The notes under the pieces: model-generated | Told to the model about the DNA's origin: nothing | The model's input: the letters and a program-made list of their open reading frames with translations, nothing else | The model's database searches: none | Shown: piece by piece, positions 40,312 through 48,452 of the stretch | How positions within the stretch are numbered: the stretch's first letter is position 1 | Layout: each line of letters starts with the position of its first letter | Made by a program: the position numbers and the translations under genes | DNA from: Pseudomonas oryzihabitans | Lineage (GTDB): Bacteria > Pseudomonadota > Gammaproteobacteria > Pseudomonadales > Pseudomonadaceae | Direction: 5' to 3' | DNA length: 64,000 nucleotides | NCBI RefSeq assembly: GCF_014522265.1 | Contig: NZ_CP017024.1 | Coordinates: forward strand, 310,001-374,000

Positions 40312-41160
40312 ATGCTCAAGCGTTCGCTGGCCCTGGCAGCAGGCCTGGCCCTGTCCCTGACGTCCCTGCTCTCCCACGCCGCCGCCGAATTGCGCGTCTC
40401 GGCCATTCCCGACGAGGCGCCCACCGAGCTGATCCGCAAGTTCAAGCCGCTGGGTGAATACCTGGAGCAGCGCCTGGGCATGCCGGTGAAATTCGTCCCG
40501 GTGTCCGACTATGCCGGCGTGGTGGAAGCCATGGCCTCGGATCGCCTGGACCTGGCCTGGTTCGGCGGCTTCACCTTCGTCCAGGCGCAGCGCAAGGCGC
40601 CGATGACCCCCCTGGTGCAGCGCGAAGAAGATCAGAAGTTCACCAGCAAATTCATCACCGCCGACCCGGCTGTGAAGACCCTGCAGGACCTCAAGGGCAA
40701 GACCTTCGCCTTCGGTTCGGTCTCTTCCACCTCGGGCAGCCTGATGCCACGCTACTTCATGCAGCAGGAAGGCATCGTCCCCGAGCAGTTCTTCTCGCGG
40801 GTGGCCTATTCCGGCGCCCATGACGCCACCGTCGCCTGGGTCGCCGCGGGCAAGGCCGATGCCGGTGTGCTCAACGCCTCGGTGTGGAAGAAGCTGGTCG
40901 ACGCCGGCAAGGTCGATACCAGCAAGGTCCGAGTGATATCCACCACCCCGCCCTACTACGACTACAACTGGACGGTGCGCGGCAGTCTGGATCCGCAACT
41001 GGCGGCCAAGATCAAGCAGGCCTTCCTCGACCTGGATCCGGCCAAGCCGGCCGACAAGGCGATCCTCGACCTGCAGGCGGCCAGCCGCTTCGTGCCGACC
41101 TCGCCGGACAACTACAAGAGCATCGAGGCTTCCGCCCTGGCAGCCGGCCTGCTCAAGTGA
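40312..41160 (+). CDS. Phosphonate/phosphite-type ABC transporter substrate-binding protein
   Basis: The 282-residue protein has a signal peptide (cleavage near residue 24) and the PhnD-like fold: LRVSAIPDEAPTELIRKF, then a DRLDLAWFGGFTFV motif and SSTSGSLMPRYF. PhnD-type proteins bind phosphonates, phosphite or related oxyanions. No C-P lyase or phosphite dehydrogenase gene is in the window, so the ligand is open. It overlaps the next gene by GTGA. Confidence 0.88.
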   Translation: MLKRSLALAAGLALSLTSLLSHAAAELRVSAIPDEAPTELIRKFKPLGEYLEQRLGMPVKFVPVSDYAGVVEAMASDRLDLAWFGGFTFVQAQRKAPMTPLVQREEDQKFTSKFITADPAVKTLQDLKGKTFAFGSVSSTSGSLMPRYFMQQEGIVPEQFFSRVAYSGAHDATVAWVAAGKADAGVLNASVWKKLVDAGKVDTSKVRVISTTPPYYDYNWTVRGSLDPQLAAKIKQAFLDLDPAKPADKAILDLQAASRFVPTSPDNYKSIEASALAAGLLK

Positions 41161-41966
41161 GTCTCGCCCTCAGGGGCGTGACGCTGGTACACGCCGACGG
41201 CTCGTCCGCCCTGGCCGATCTCGACCTCAGCCTGCAACAGGGTGAGCAGGTCGCGCTGATCGGCCCGTCCGGGGCGGGCAAGACCAGCCTGTTGCGCCTG
41301 CTGGCCACCGGGCTGCGACCGGTCGCAGGTGAGCTGGAGCTGCTCGGCCAGGAGCCCTGGAGCCTGGGCAACCGGGAGCGGCGCCAGTTGCGTGCCCGCA
41401 TCGGCCTCATCCATCAGGCGCCGCCCTTGCCGGCGCGCCAGCGCGTGATCACCGCGGTACTGGCCGGACGCCTCGGCCAGTGGTCGCTGGCGCGCAGCCT
41501 GGTCAGCCTGGTGCATCCCCTGGATCGTGACGGCGCCGCCGCCGCCCTGGCGCCGCTGGATCTCGCCGATCGCCTCTATTCCTCCTGCGATCAGCTGTCC
41601 GGTGGCCAGCTGCAGCGCGTCGGCATCGCCCGGGCGCTCTATCAGCAGCCGCAGCTGCTGCTCGCCGACGAACCCGTGTCGGCCATGGACCCGGTGCTGG
41701 CCGGCCATACCCTGGAGGTGCTGAGCGACGCTGCGGCGCGCCAGGGCACCACCCTGGTAACCAGCCTGCACAATGTGGAGCTGGCGTTGCAGCGCTTTCC
41801 ACGCATTCTCGGCCTGCGGGCCGGCCGCTTGCTGTGGGACAAAGCCGCGAGCGCCGTCACCCCGGCCGATCTCGCCGCGCTCTATGCCAACGAGGGGCTG
41901 AGCGCCACACTGGCGCCCGCCGCACCGGCCCCGGCCGAGACGCCGCTCGACCTGCCGCGATGCTGA
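41157..41966 (+). CDS. Phosphonate/phosphite-type ABC transporter ATP-binding protein
   Basis: A 269-residue PhnC-like ATPase with Walker A GPSGAGKTSLL (about 36-46), the Q-loop in IHQAPPLPARQ, the signature LSGGQLQR and Walker B LLLADEPVSAMD. The GTG at 41157 overlaps the stop of the binding protein, so translation is coupled. A Pro/Ala-rich tail follows the ATPase core. It energises the fused permease that overlaps its 3' end by 7 bases. Confidence 0.88.
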   Translation: MSLALRGVTLVHADGSSALADLDLSLQQGEQVALIGPSGAGKTSLLRLLATGLRPVAGELELLGQEPWSLGNRERRQLRARIGLIHQAPPLPARQRVITAVLAGRLGQWSLARSLVSLVHPLDRDGAAAALAPLDLADRLYSSCDQLSGGQLQRVGIARALYQQPQLLLADEPVSAMDPVLAGHTLEVLSDAAARQGTTLVTSLHNVELALQRFPRILGLRAGRLLWDKAASAVTPADLAALYANEGLSATLAPAAPAPAETPLDLPRC

Positions 41967-43555
41967 CCTCGCCCCGCCAGGACCCGGCCGCCCGGCCCCG
42001 TCTGCTGCTCACCCTGCTGGCCCTGCTGCTGGCCTGGCCGACGCTGCGCCTGGCGGAATTCGATCTCTTCGGACTCTTCACCGGCGACAACGCCCGCACC
42101 ATGGGCAACTTTCTCGCCGGCTTCTGGCCACCCGCCCATGACGCCGACTTTCTCGCCGTGCTCGGGCGCGCCACCCTGGAAACCCTGGCCATCGCCACCC
42201 TGGGCATGGCCCTGGCGGCGCTGATCGCCCTGCCCGCCGCTCTGCTCGCCACTCGCGTGCTGTCGATCTCCGCCCTGCCCCGCGGCGGACGTCCAGGCCG
42301 CTTGCCGCGCCTGCTCCGCGGACTGGTCCGCGGGGTGCTGATCGTCCTGCGCAGCGTGCCGGAGATCGTCTGGGCGCTGCTGTTCGTCCGCGCCGTGGGC
42401 CTGGGTCCCACCGCCGGGGTGCTGGCCATCGCCATCACCTACGGCGGCATGCTGGGCAAGGTCTATGCGGAGATCTTCGAATCGGTCGATCCCCGCCCGG
42501 CGCGGGCTCTGCTGCTGCAGGGCGCCGGTCGCCTGCAGGCCTTCGTCTATGGCGTGCTGCCCAATGCCGCGGGCGAGATGATTTCCTACAGCGTCTACCG
42601 CTGGGAATGCGCCATCCGCGCCTCGGTGGTGATGGGCTTCGTCGGTGCCGGCGGTCTCGGTCAGCAGGTGGACCTGTCGCTGCGCATGTTCGCCGGTGGC
42701 GAGGTGGCCAGCCTGCTGCTGACCTTCCTGGTGCTGGTGCTGCTGGCCGATGTGCTCAGTCGCCTGCTGCGCCAGGTGGAGCGCAGTCAGGGCGGCGGCC
42801 GCGGCGCTCTGACGGTGCTGGCCATGGGCGCCGCCCTGGTGGCGTCCGCCAGCTACCTGGGTACAGCCTTCGGCGAATTGCTGAGCGTTCGCGCCCTGGC
42901 GCAGATGGGCAGCTTCCTGGCCGATTTTCTCAAGCCGGACTTCTCGGTTACCCAGCTATTGGCCGTGGCCCACGGCGCGGTGGAGACCCTGGCCATGTCG
43001 GCCCTGGGCACCCTGCTCGCCGGGCTGCTCGGCATCCTGCTGGCGCTGCCGGCGGCCGGTCGCCTGGGCCTGGGCGCCCTGGCGCTGGCGCGGCTGCTGC
43101 TCAATGCCCTGCGCGCCGTGCCGGAACTGGTCTGGGCGGCGCTGATGGTGCTGGCCGCCGGCCTGGGACCCAACGCCGGGACCCTGGCCCTGGCCCTGCA
43201 CACCGCCGGGGTACTCGGCCGGCTGTTCGCCGACGCCCTGGAAAACACCCCCAAGGCGCCCGCCGAGGCCATTCGCCTGGCCGGCGGTGGCGCGCTGGCG
43301 GCCTTTCTCTACGGCACCCTGCCGGCGGTCTGGCCACAGTTGCTGGCCTACCTGCTCTATCGCTGGGAAAACAACATCCGCATGGCCAGCATCCTCGGCT
43401 TCGTCGGCGCCGGCGGCCTGGGGCAGCAGCTGTACTTCAGCCTGAGCCTGTTCCAGCAGGCCCAGGCCGCCACCGTGATCCTCGGCATGCTGGTGCTGGT
43501 GCTGGGCGTGGATCTGCTGAGTAACTGGGCCCGGCAGCGCTGGGTCGTTCGTTAG
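41960..43555 (+). CDS. Fused double permease of a phosphonate/phosphite-type ABC transporter
   Basis: The 531-residue protein contains two complete PhnE-like permease units in one chain. Each unit ends with YRWExxIRxxxxxGFVGAGGLGQQ, once near residue 215 and again near 475. Each has the PE(I/L)VWA loop after R-S/A-VP. Most PhnE proteins are single-domain and dimerise; here one chain supplies both halves. The ATG at 41960 overlaps the ATPase gene. The stop coincides with the edge of repeat copy C. Confidence 0.9.
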   Translation: MLTSPRQDPAARPRLLLTLLALLLAWPTLRLAEFDLFGLFTGDNARTMGNFLAGFWPPAHDADFLAVLGRATLETLAIATLGMALAALIALPAALLATRVLSISALPRGGRPGRLPRLLRGLVRGVLIVLRSVPEIVWALLFVRAVGLGPTAGVLAIAITYGGMLGKVYAEIFESVDPRPARALLLQGAGRLQAFVYGVLPNAAGEMISYSVYRWECAIRASVVMGFVGAGGLGQQVDLSLRMFAGGEVASLLLTFLVLVLLADVLSRLLRQVERSQGGGRGALTVLAMGAALVASASYLGTAFGELLSVRALAQMGSFLADFLKPDFSVTQLLAVAHGAVETLAMSALGTLLAGLLGILLALPAAGRLGLGALALARLLLNALRAVPELVWAALMVLAAGLGPNAGTLALALHTAGVLGRLFADALENTPKAPAEAIRLAGGGALAAFLYGTLPAVWPQLLAYLLYRWENNIRMASILGFVGAGGLGQQLYFSLSLFQQAQAATVILGMLVLVLGVDLLSNWARQRWVVR

Positions 43556-43740
43556 AGCCTATTCAAAGGCTGCTGCGCGTCGGCCAAACGGCATTGAAAA
43601 GACCCTGGGTCGCCAGCCCGGCCGGAATGCTCATTTACTACTCGTAAACTCGTTCGCGAGCCCGGTCCGCTTCCTCAGGTCTTTTCGCGGGGCCGCCGAG
43701 GCCTTGTTTGGCTCTAGCTCGCGAGCCTTTGAACAGGCTC
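43555..43740 (+). repeat. Palindromic intergenic repeat, copy C
   Basis: A 186-base element with outer arms GAGCCTATTCAAAGGCT and AGCCTTTGAACAGGCTC, inner arms GGCCAAACGGC and GCCTTGTTTGGC, and core AATGCTCATTTAC-TACTC-GTAAACTCG. It fills the entire gap between the permease stop (TAG at 43553-43555) and the selA stop (TAA at 43741-43743), both of which abut it. Confidence 0.92.
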
Positions 43741-45150
43741 TTAGCGAATCTCCGGCAGCAGCAGCGCTGGCAACTGCGCCAGAAAGGCGGCTTCGTCGTC
43801 GAGCTGGCGCAAATCCAGCCAGAGCGCATCGGCGTCGATGCGCCCCACCACCGGAATGGGTAGCTGGCGCAGGCCCTCTTCCAACTGCCGCAGGGCGCGC
43901 CCACGCAGGCGCTTGCTGACCTGGGGACGACAGCACAGCGCCGCCCCGGGCAGCCGTGCCACCGGCTGGGCGCCACTGCCGATCATGCCCAGCGCCGGCT
44001 CCACGCTGACCGCATAGGTCGCGCCCAGCACGGCGGCGAAGGCCGGCAGCAGCCGCTCGGCCTGGGTGGTGATGGCCTCGGCCGGGCGGGATAGCAGGCG
44101 CAGGCTGGGCAACCGTTCGGCCAGTCGATCCGGATCGCGATAGAGCGCCAGGGTCGCTTCCAGGGCGGCCAGGGTCAGCTTGTCGACCCGCAACGCCCGC
44201 TTGAGCGGATTCTTCTTGATCCGCTCGATGAGGTCACGGCGACCGACGATGAGGCCGCACTGCGGGCCGCCGAGCAGCTTGTCGCCACTGAAGGTCACCA
44301 GGTCCGCGCCATCGCGCAGCGCCTGTTGCACCGTGGGCTCGGCGGGCAGCCCCCAACGGGTCAGGTCAACCAGGGTGCCGCTGCCGAGGTCTTCCAGCAG
44401 GGGGACGTTATGGGCGCGGGCAATGGCGGCCAGCTCCGTCGTGGCCACGCTGGCGGTAAAGCCCTGGACGCTGTAGTTGCTGGTGTGCACCCGCATCAGC
44501 AGCGCGGTACGCGGGCCGATGGCGGCTTCGTAGTCGCGGGCATGGGTGCGGTTGGTGGTGCCCACCTCCACCAGCTTGACCCCGGCGCGGGCCATGATGT
44601 CGGGGATGCGAAAGGCACCGCCGATCTCGATCAGCTCGCCGCGGGACAGCACCCCTTCCTTGCGTGCGCCTATGGCATGCAGGGCCAGCAGAACGGCCGC
44701 GGCGTTGTTGTTGACCACGGTCACCGCCTCGGCGCCGGTGAGTTCGCGCACCAGGTCGGCGACCAGGTCGTCGCGATCGCCGCGCTTGCCGGTGGTTAGA
44801 TCGAATTCCAGATTCATCGGCTGACGCGCGGCCTCGGTCACCGCGGCGATCGCCTCTTCCGCCAGCAGCGCCCGTCCCAGGTTGGTGTGCAGCACCGTGC
44901 CGGTGAGATTGAACACCCGCCGCACCCGCGGCTGGCTATGCAACGCCAGGCGCTCGCCCAGGCGACCGGCCAGCACGCCCTCCTCCACCTCCACGGCGGT
45001 CAGGGTGCCGGCTCTCAGGGCGTCGCGCAGATCGTCCAGCAGCGAACGATAGCCGCCAAGGACCAGCTCGCGACCGTGGCGCTCCTCCAGCGGACGCGAA
45101 GCGGGATGGCGCAGCAGGCGGTCGATGGACGGCAGGCGAATGGCGGTCAT
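43741..45150 (-). CDS. selA: L-seryl-tRNA(Sec) selenium transferase SelA
   Basis: SelA converts seryl-tRNA(Sec) to selenocysteyl-tRNA(Sec) using selenophosphate. The 469-residue PLP enzyme has the cofactor Lys K291 in [13 protein letters not shown], and family motifs [19 protein letters not shown] and [12 protein letters not shown]. It supplies the Sec inserted in FdnG, encoded 13 kb away. Usually selB follows selA and both adjoin the fdn operon; here selA stands alone and selB is absent from the window. Confidence 0.96.
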   Translation of the reverse strand: MTAIRLPSIDRLLRHPASRPLEERHGRELVLGGYRSLLDDLRDALRAGTLTAVEVEEGVLAGRLGERLALHSQPRVRRVFNLTGTVLHTNLGRALLAEEAIAAVTEAARQPMNLEFDLTTGKRGDRDDLVADLVRELTGAEAVTVVNNNAAAVLLALHAIGARKEGVLSRGELIEIGGAFRIPDIMARAGVKLVEVGTTNRTHARDYEAAIGPRTALLMRVHTSNYSVQGFTASVATTELAAIARAHNVPLLEDLGSGTLVDLTRWGLPAEPTVQQALRDGADLVTFSGDKLLGGPQCGLIVGRRDLIERIKKNPLKRALRVDKLTLAALEATLALYRDPDRLAERLPSLRLLSRPAEAITTQAERLLPAFAAVLGATYAVSVEPALGMIGSGAQPVARLPGAALCCRPQVSKRLRGRALRQLEEGLRQLPIPVVGRIDADALWLDLRQLDDEAAFLAQLPALLLPEIR

Positions 45151-45426
45151 GGGAGCCTCTTGATCGATTCGACCCCCAGTGTAGCCCGAACTCGCGGCGG
45201 GTCGACCAGGGCGCGCCGCGCTGCCGCAGGCCTGGCCCGTCCCGGCGTGGGGTGGCCGAACCCGGACCCGGGGCGTCCGGAAATGACCCCCGGGTTCCCG
45301 GTTTGCCGCGTGCCAGAGCCCGTCCTAGGATGGTTTTCGCGGGCTTTTCCCAGGCGCCTAGCGTGGTCCTGGCGTGGAAGGCCCTGGCCACCGCGTCCAC
45401 CTCACGACAATAACAAAGGTGCCGTC

Positions 45427-46518
45427 ATGTCCAAGAAAACCTCCCCCTGGGCCAGCGATGGCCTGCTCGACAACAGCGACATCGTCAGCCTCGGCAACTT
45501 CACCTACCTGCACACGCTAAAGAGCGCCGCGGTCACGCCGCTGGCGCAGACCAGTTCGGCCAGCACCCCAACCGTCAGCGAATTCCTCAACGGCGCCATC
45601 AGCGAGTACGTGCTGGGTGGCACGCCCGACGGCATGCGGCCCTTCCTGGTCGATGGCCAGCAGCTGACGCTGCACAACTCGCTCAATGGCGCGACGGCCC
45701 ACACCTGGATCACCGCCGAGAACCAGGTGCTCATCAGCTATGCCGGCACTACCAGAGGCGAGAATCTGCTGATCGATCCCCTGTCCACCGCCGGTGGTCT
45801 GCTGAGCGATCTGCAGATCCTCGGCCAGCAGGTCTCCAGCGCCCAGCGCCAGTCGCTGGACTTCGCCCACCAGGTGATCGAGGCGGCGGCCAAGCAGGGC
45901 TATGGCACCCAGGACATCTTCGTCACCGGCCACTCCCTGGGCGGCATCTCGGCGGCCTACGTCGCCCAGCAGACCGGTCTCGGCGGCATCAGCTTCGAGG
46001 CCTCGGGCATTCCCCGCGATGCGCACGCGGCGGGTCACGGAGGCAACTTCGTCAATGTGGTCACCCTCGGCGATCCGGTGGCCAACTACAGCTCCGACAT
46101 CCGCGGCGAGCAGCCCTTCGCGCCCAGCTTCGTCAGCCAGGCCGAGGGCGGCGGCAGCCTGCCGCACTATGGTTCGCTGTTCCTGATCGGCGCCCAGGCC
46201 GACCAGCACGACCTGACCCAGGCGGCAGCCAAGGTCGGCCACCTGTTCAGCGGCGACAACGGTGGCCAAGTCAATCCGCTAGGGGCCGCCCTGCATCCAG
46301 TCAGCGTGGCCGCCGGCATCGCCGAAGCGGCGCGCCTGATCGCCGAATTCCATCTGCCGGCCGCCGAATACACCAACCTCGGGGTGACCCCTACCGGTGG
46401 TTTTCTCGACACCCTGCCCGCGCAGATTGGTACGGCCCATGGCCCGGTGCTGATGGTCGGCAACTACAGCGTGGCGGAATTGCAGGCCTTCGCCGAGACC
46501 CACGCAACCTTCGGCTGA
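45427..46518 (+). CDS. Lipase class 3-type alpha/beta hydrolase
   Basis: A 363-residue protein with the nucleophile elbow GHSLGG (168-173, S170). An upstream oxyanion-type segment SYAGTTRGEN (104-113) is followed by later stretches VTLGDPVAN (D217) and SLPHYGS (H247), giving a plausible Ser-Asp-His triad of the class 3 lipase fold. It has no classical signal peptide, cysteines or RTX repeats; the Ser/Thr-rich N-terminus suggests another export route or a cytosolic role. The ATG at 45427 has AAGGTG upstream. The gene lies between repeat copies C and D, beside an ankyrin gene. The substrate is unknown. Confidence 0.75.
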   Translation: MSKKTSPWASDGLLDNSDIVSLGNFTYLHTLKSAAVTPLAQTSSASTPTVSEFLNGAISEYVLGGTPDGMRPFLVDGQQLTLHNSLNGATAHTWITAENQVLISYAGTTRGENLLIDPLSTAGGLLSDLQILGQQVSSAQRQSLDFAHQVIEAAAKQGYGTQDIFVTGHSLGGISAAYVAQQTGLGGISFEASGIPRDAHAAGHGGNFVNVVTLGDPVANYSSDIRGEQPFAPSFVSQAEGGGSLPHYGSLFLIGAQADQHDLTQAAAKVGHLFSGDNGGQVNPLGAALHPVSVAAGIAEAARLIAEFHLPAAEYTNLGVTPTGGFLDTLPAQIGTAHGPVLMVGNYSVAELQAFAETHATFG

Positions 46519-46675
46519 GAGCCGCTTATAAAACTACTGCGCGTCCGCCATACAGGCACGTGCGGTGCTCGGAATCCTCATGTACTACTCGTACACTCGT
46601 ACGCGAGCCCGGTCCGGCTCCTGCGCGCCGCACACACCTGTCTGACAACCGCTCGCGACGTTTTATAACCGACTC
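46519..46675 (+). repeat. Palindromic intergenic repeat, copy D
   Basis: A 157-base diverged copy that starts at the base after the lipase TGA. Outer arms are GAGCCGCTTATAAAAC and GTTTTATAACCGACTC. The core reads AATCCTCATGTAC-TACTC-GTACACTCG: both bases of one pair differ from the other copies (T-A to G-C), so the palindrome is kept. The GCGAGCCCGGTCCG stretch is shared with copies A and C. Confidence 0.85.
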
Positions 46676-46793
46676 GCGCTTTTGCGGCGGCCTTGTTTCG
46701 CCGCCGCGACAGAACTCCCCCCTGCCATTCGGGTCTGCCCTCCTATCGTCCGGGATCCCGAGGGTCCCGCCCGCCTTAGTCCAGGAGAGCACA

Positions 46794-47318
46794 ATGACCG
46801 CAGACGGTCCCCAGCGCATGACCGATGAAGAAGCCCAGGAATTCGCCACCGAGGTGTTCAACCTCGCGCGCACCGGCAATGCCGCGGTGCTGGCCCTGGT
46901 GCTGGAGAAGGGGCTGACCCCCAATCTGCGCAATCACAAGGGCGACAGCCTGCTGATGCTGGCCAGCTACCACGGCCACCTGGAGGCCAGCCGTGTCCTG
47001 CTGGAGCACCGGGCCGATTCGAATCTGGCCAACGACATGGGCCAGTCGCCCCTGGCCGGCGCGGCCTTCAAGAACAACCTGCCGATGGCCGAACTGCTGC
47101 TGGAGCACGGCGCCGCCGTGGAGGGCGCCATGCCCGACGGCAAGACCGCGCTGATGATGGCGGCCATGTTCAACCACGTGCAGATGGTGGAACTGCTGGT
47201 CGCCCGCGGTGCCGATCCCAAGGCCCGGGACGCCGCCGGCAACACGGCGCTGAGCGTGGCCCGCGCCATGGGCGCCAAGGATACCCCTGCCGTGCTGGAG
47301 CGGCTGGGCGGCGTCTGA
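46794..47318 (+). CDS. Ankyrin-repeat protein
   Basis: A 174-residue soluble protein with about four ankyrin repeats: residues about 35-60 (TPNLRNHKGDSLLMLASYHGH), 68-95, 100-130 and 135-160 (GADPKARDAAGNTALSVAR). Ankyrin repeats bind partner proteins. There is no signal peptide. It lies 275 bases after the lipase gene on the same strand, with repeat D between them and repeat E after it. Bacterial ankyrin proteins next to a toxin-like enzyme can act as cognate inhibitors, but that is only a possibility here. The ATG at 46794 has AGGAGAG upstream. Confidence 0.85.
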   Translation: MTADGPQRMTDEEAQEFATEVFNLARTGNAAVLALVLEKGLTPNLRNHKGDSLLMLASYHGHLEASRVLLEHRADSNLANDMGQSPLAGAAFKNNLPMAELLLEHGAAVEGAMPDGKTALMMAAMFNHVQMVELLVARGADPKARDAAGNTALSVARAMGAKDTPAVLERLGGV

Positions 47319-47321
47319 TCA

Positions 47322-47461
47322 GAGCCTATTCAAAGGCTCGCGAGCTAGAGACAAACAAGGCGAAAAAGCCTGAGGAAGCGGAGTTTACGAGTGGTAAATG
47401 AGCATTCCGAAGGCATTTTCAACGCGGTTTGGCCGACGCGCAGCAGACTTTGAACAGGCTC
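47322..47461 (-). repeat. Palindromic intergenic repeat, copy E (inverted)
   Basis: A 140-base element closely related to copies B and C but in the opposite orientation. Arms are GAGCCTATTCAAAGGCTC on the left and AGACTTTGAACAGGCTC on the right. The core on this strand reads GAGTTTAC-GAGTG-GTAAATGAGCATTCC. It begins 4 bases after the ankyrin stop and ends directly against the stop of the SdiA-regulated-type gene. Confidence 0.92.
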
Positions 47462-48385
47462 TTAGCGCTTCTGGTAGCGATAGAACAGGTTAGGCTCGCT
47501 GACCACATAGAGGTTACCGGCGGTATCCAGGGTGACGCCTTCGGGCTGGCGGATCCGCCGTGACAGGCCACCAAAGGGCGCCACCAGGGAACGGGTATCC
47601 AGGGTATGGCCCTGGTCGTCGAGTTCGATCAGCACCCGCGATTCGTCGCTGAGCAGCAGCAGGTGGCCGGTGCGGCGATCGACATGGACCGCGGACAGGT
47701 CACCGGTGCTGGGCGCCTGGTCCAGCCAGGCCTGGCGATCAATGATGCGCAGGGCGAAGTCGCCGTCGAAGCTCCTGAGCAGGCCACGGATTTCATAGAG
47801 CTTGCGCGGCGAGTGCTCCTTGACCACGAACAGGCGATCGCGGGCGGCATCGTAGTCCAGCCCCTCGAAGCCCTGGTTGGCGCGGGGGAAGAGATCCAGG
47901 GTCAGGCTGCGATAGTCCTTGCGGCGGAGCACGTCGTCGCCCTCGGGGATGCCTACCAGGGTCAGGGCGTTGGCGCCCTCTTCCGCCAGCAGCAGGCGGT
48001 CGCCTCCCAGATAGGTCACGCCTTCGACGTCGTCGAAGCCCTCCAGGCGATGGCGTTGCAGCAGCTCGCCGTCCCGGCTCAGGGCCAGCAACTCCGGCGG
48101 ATTGTTGACCACCGCCCAGAGGCGATCCCGCTCCGGGTCATAGCTGAGGTCGGACAGATTCTCGCTGACGCCGGCCACCGGCTTGGCTTCCACCGCCACC
48201 CGGTAGCGACCGAGCTCCAGGGAGGTTCGGGGTTCGCTCTGCCACTGCTGGCCGAGCCAGAACAGCAATTGACTATCCAGATGGCTGCTGCGCAGACCCT
48301 GGGTCACTCCCAGTGCCAGCAGCAGCGCCAGGGCCAGCAGCCAGCCGGTCCGCCCAATCCTGATCCGTCGTACCCACGCCGTCAT
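47462..48385 (-). CDS. SdiA-regulated (YjiK-like) exported or membrane-anchored beta-propeller protein
   Basis: A 307-residue protein with one N-terminal membrane helix (about 12-30) and a beta-propeller-like domain facing the periplasm. VSENLSDLSYDPERDRLWAV, FDDVEGVTYLGGDRLLLAEE and GFEGLDYDAARDRLFVVKE are typical of the SdiA-regulated domain family. Function is poorly known. It starts 67 bases after the peptide synthetase stop on the same strand. An IR GCCCCGT/ACGGGGC (48392-48414) lies just before its ribosome site. Confidence 0.83.
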   Translation of the reverse strand: MTAWVRRIRIGRTGWLLALALLLALGVTQGLRSSHLDSQLLFWLGQQWQSEPRTSLELGRYRVAVEAKPVAGVSENLSDLSYDPERDRLWAVVNNPPELLALSRDGELLQRHRLEGFDDVEGVTYLGGDRLLLAEEGANALTLVGIPEGDDVLRRKDYRSLTLDLFPRANQGFEGLDYDAARDRLFVVKEHSPRKLYEIRGLLRSFDGDFALRIIDRQAWLDQAPSTGDLSAVHVDRRTGHLLLLSDESRVLIELDDQGHTLDTRSLVAPFGGLSRRIRQPEGVTLDTAGNLYVVSEPNLFYRYQKR

Positions 48386-48452
48386 CGCCTTGCCCCGTCA
48401 TTGTTGTACGGGGCGGAGTATCCGGGGCTGTCTTTATGGTTGTGTGACAGTC

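Noticed and set aside
43555-43740. Small protein-coding gene in the selA-permease gap
   Set aside because: The whole gap is a palindromic repeat; short open frames there are not conserved between copies.
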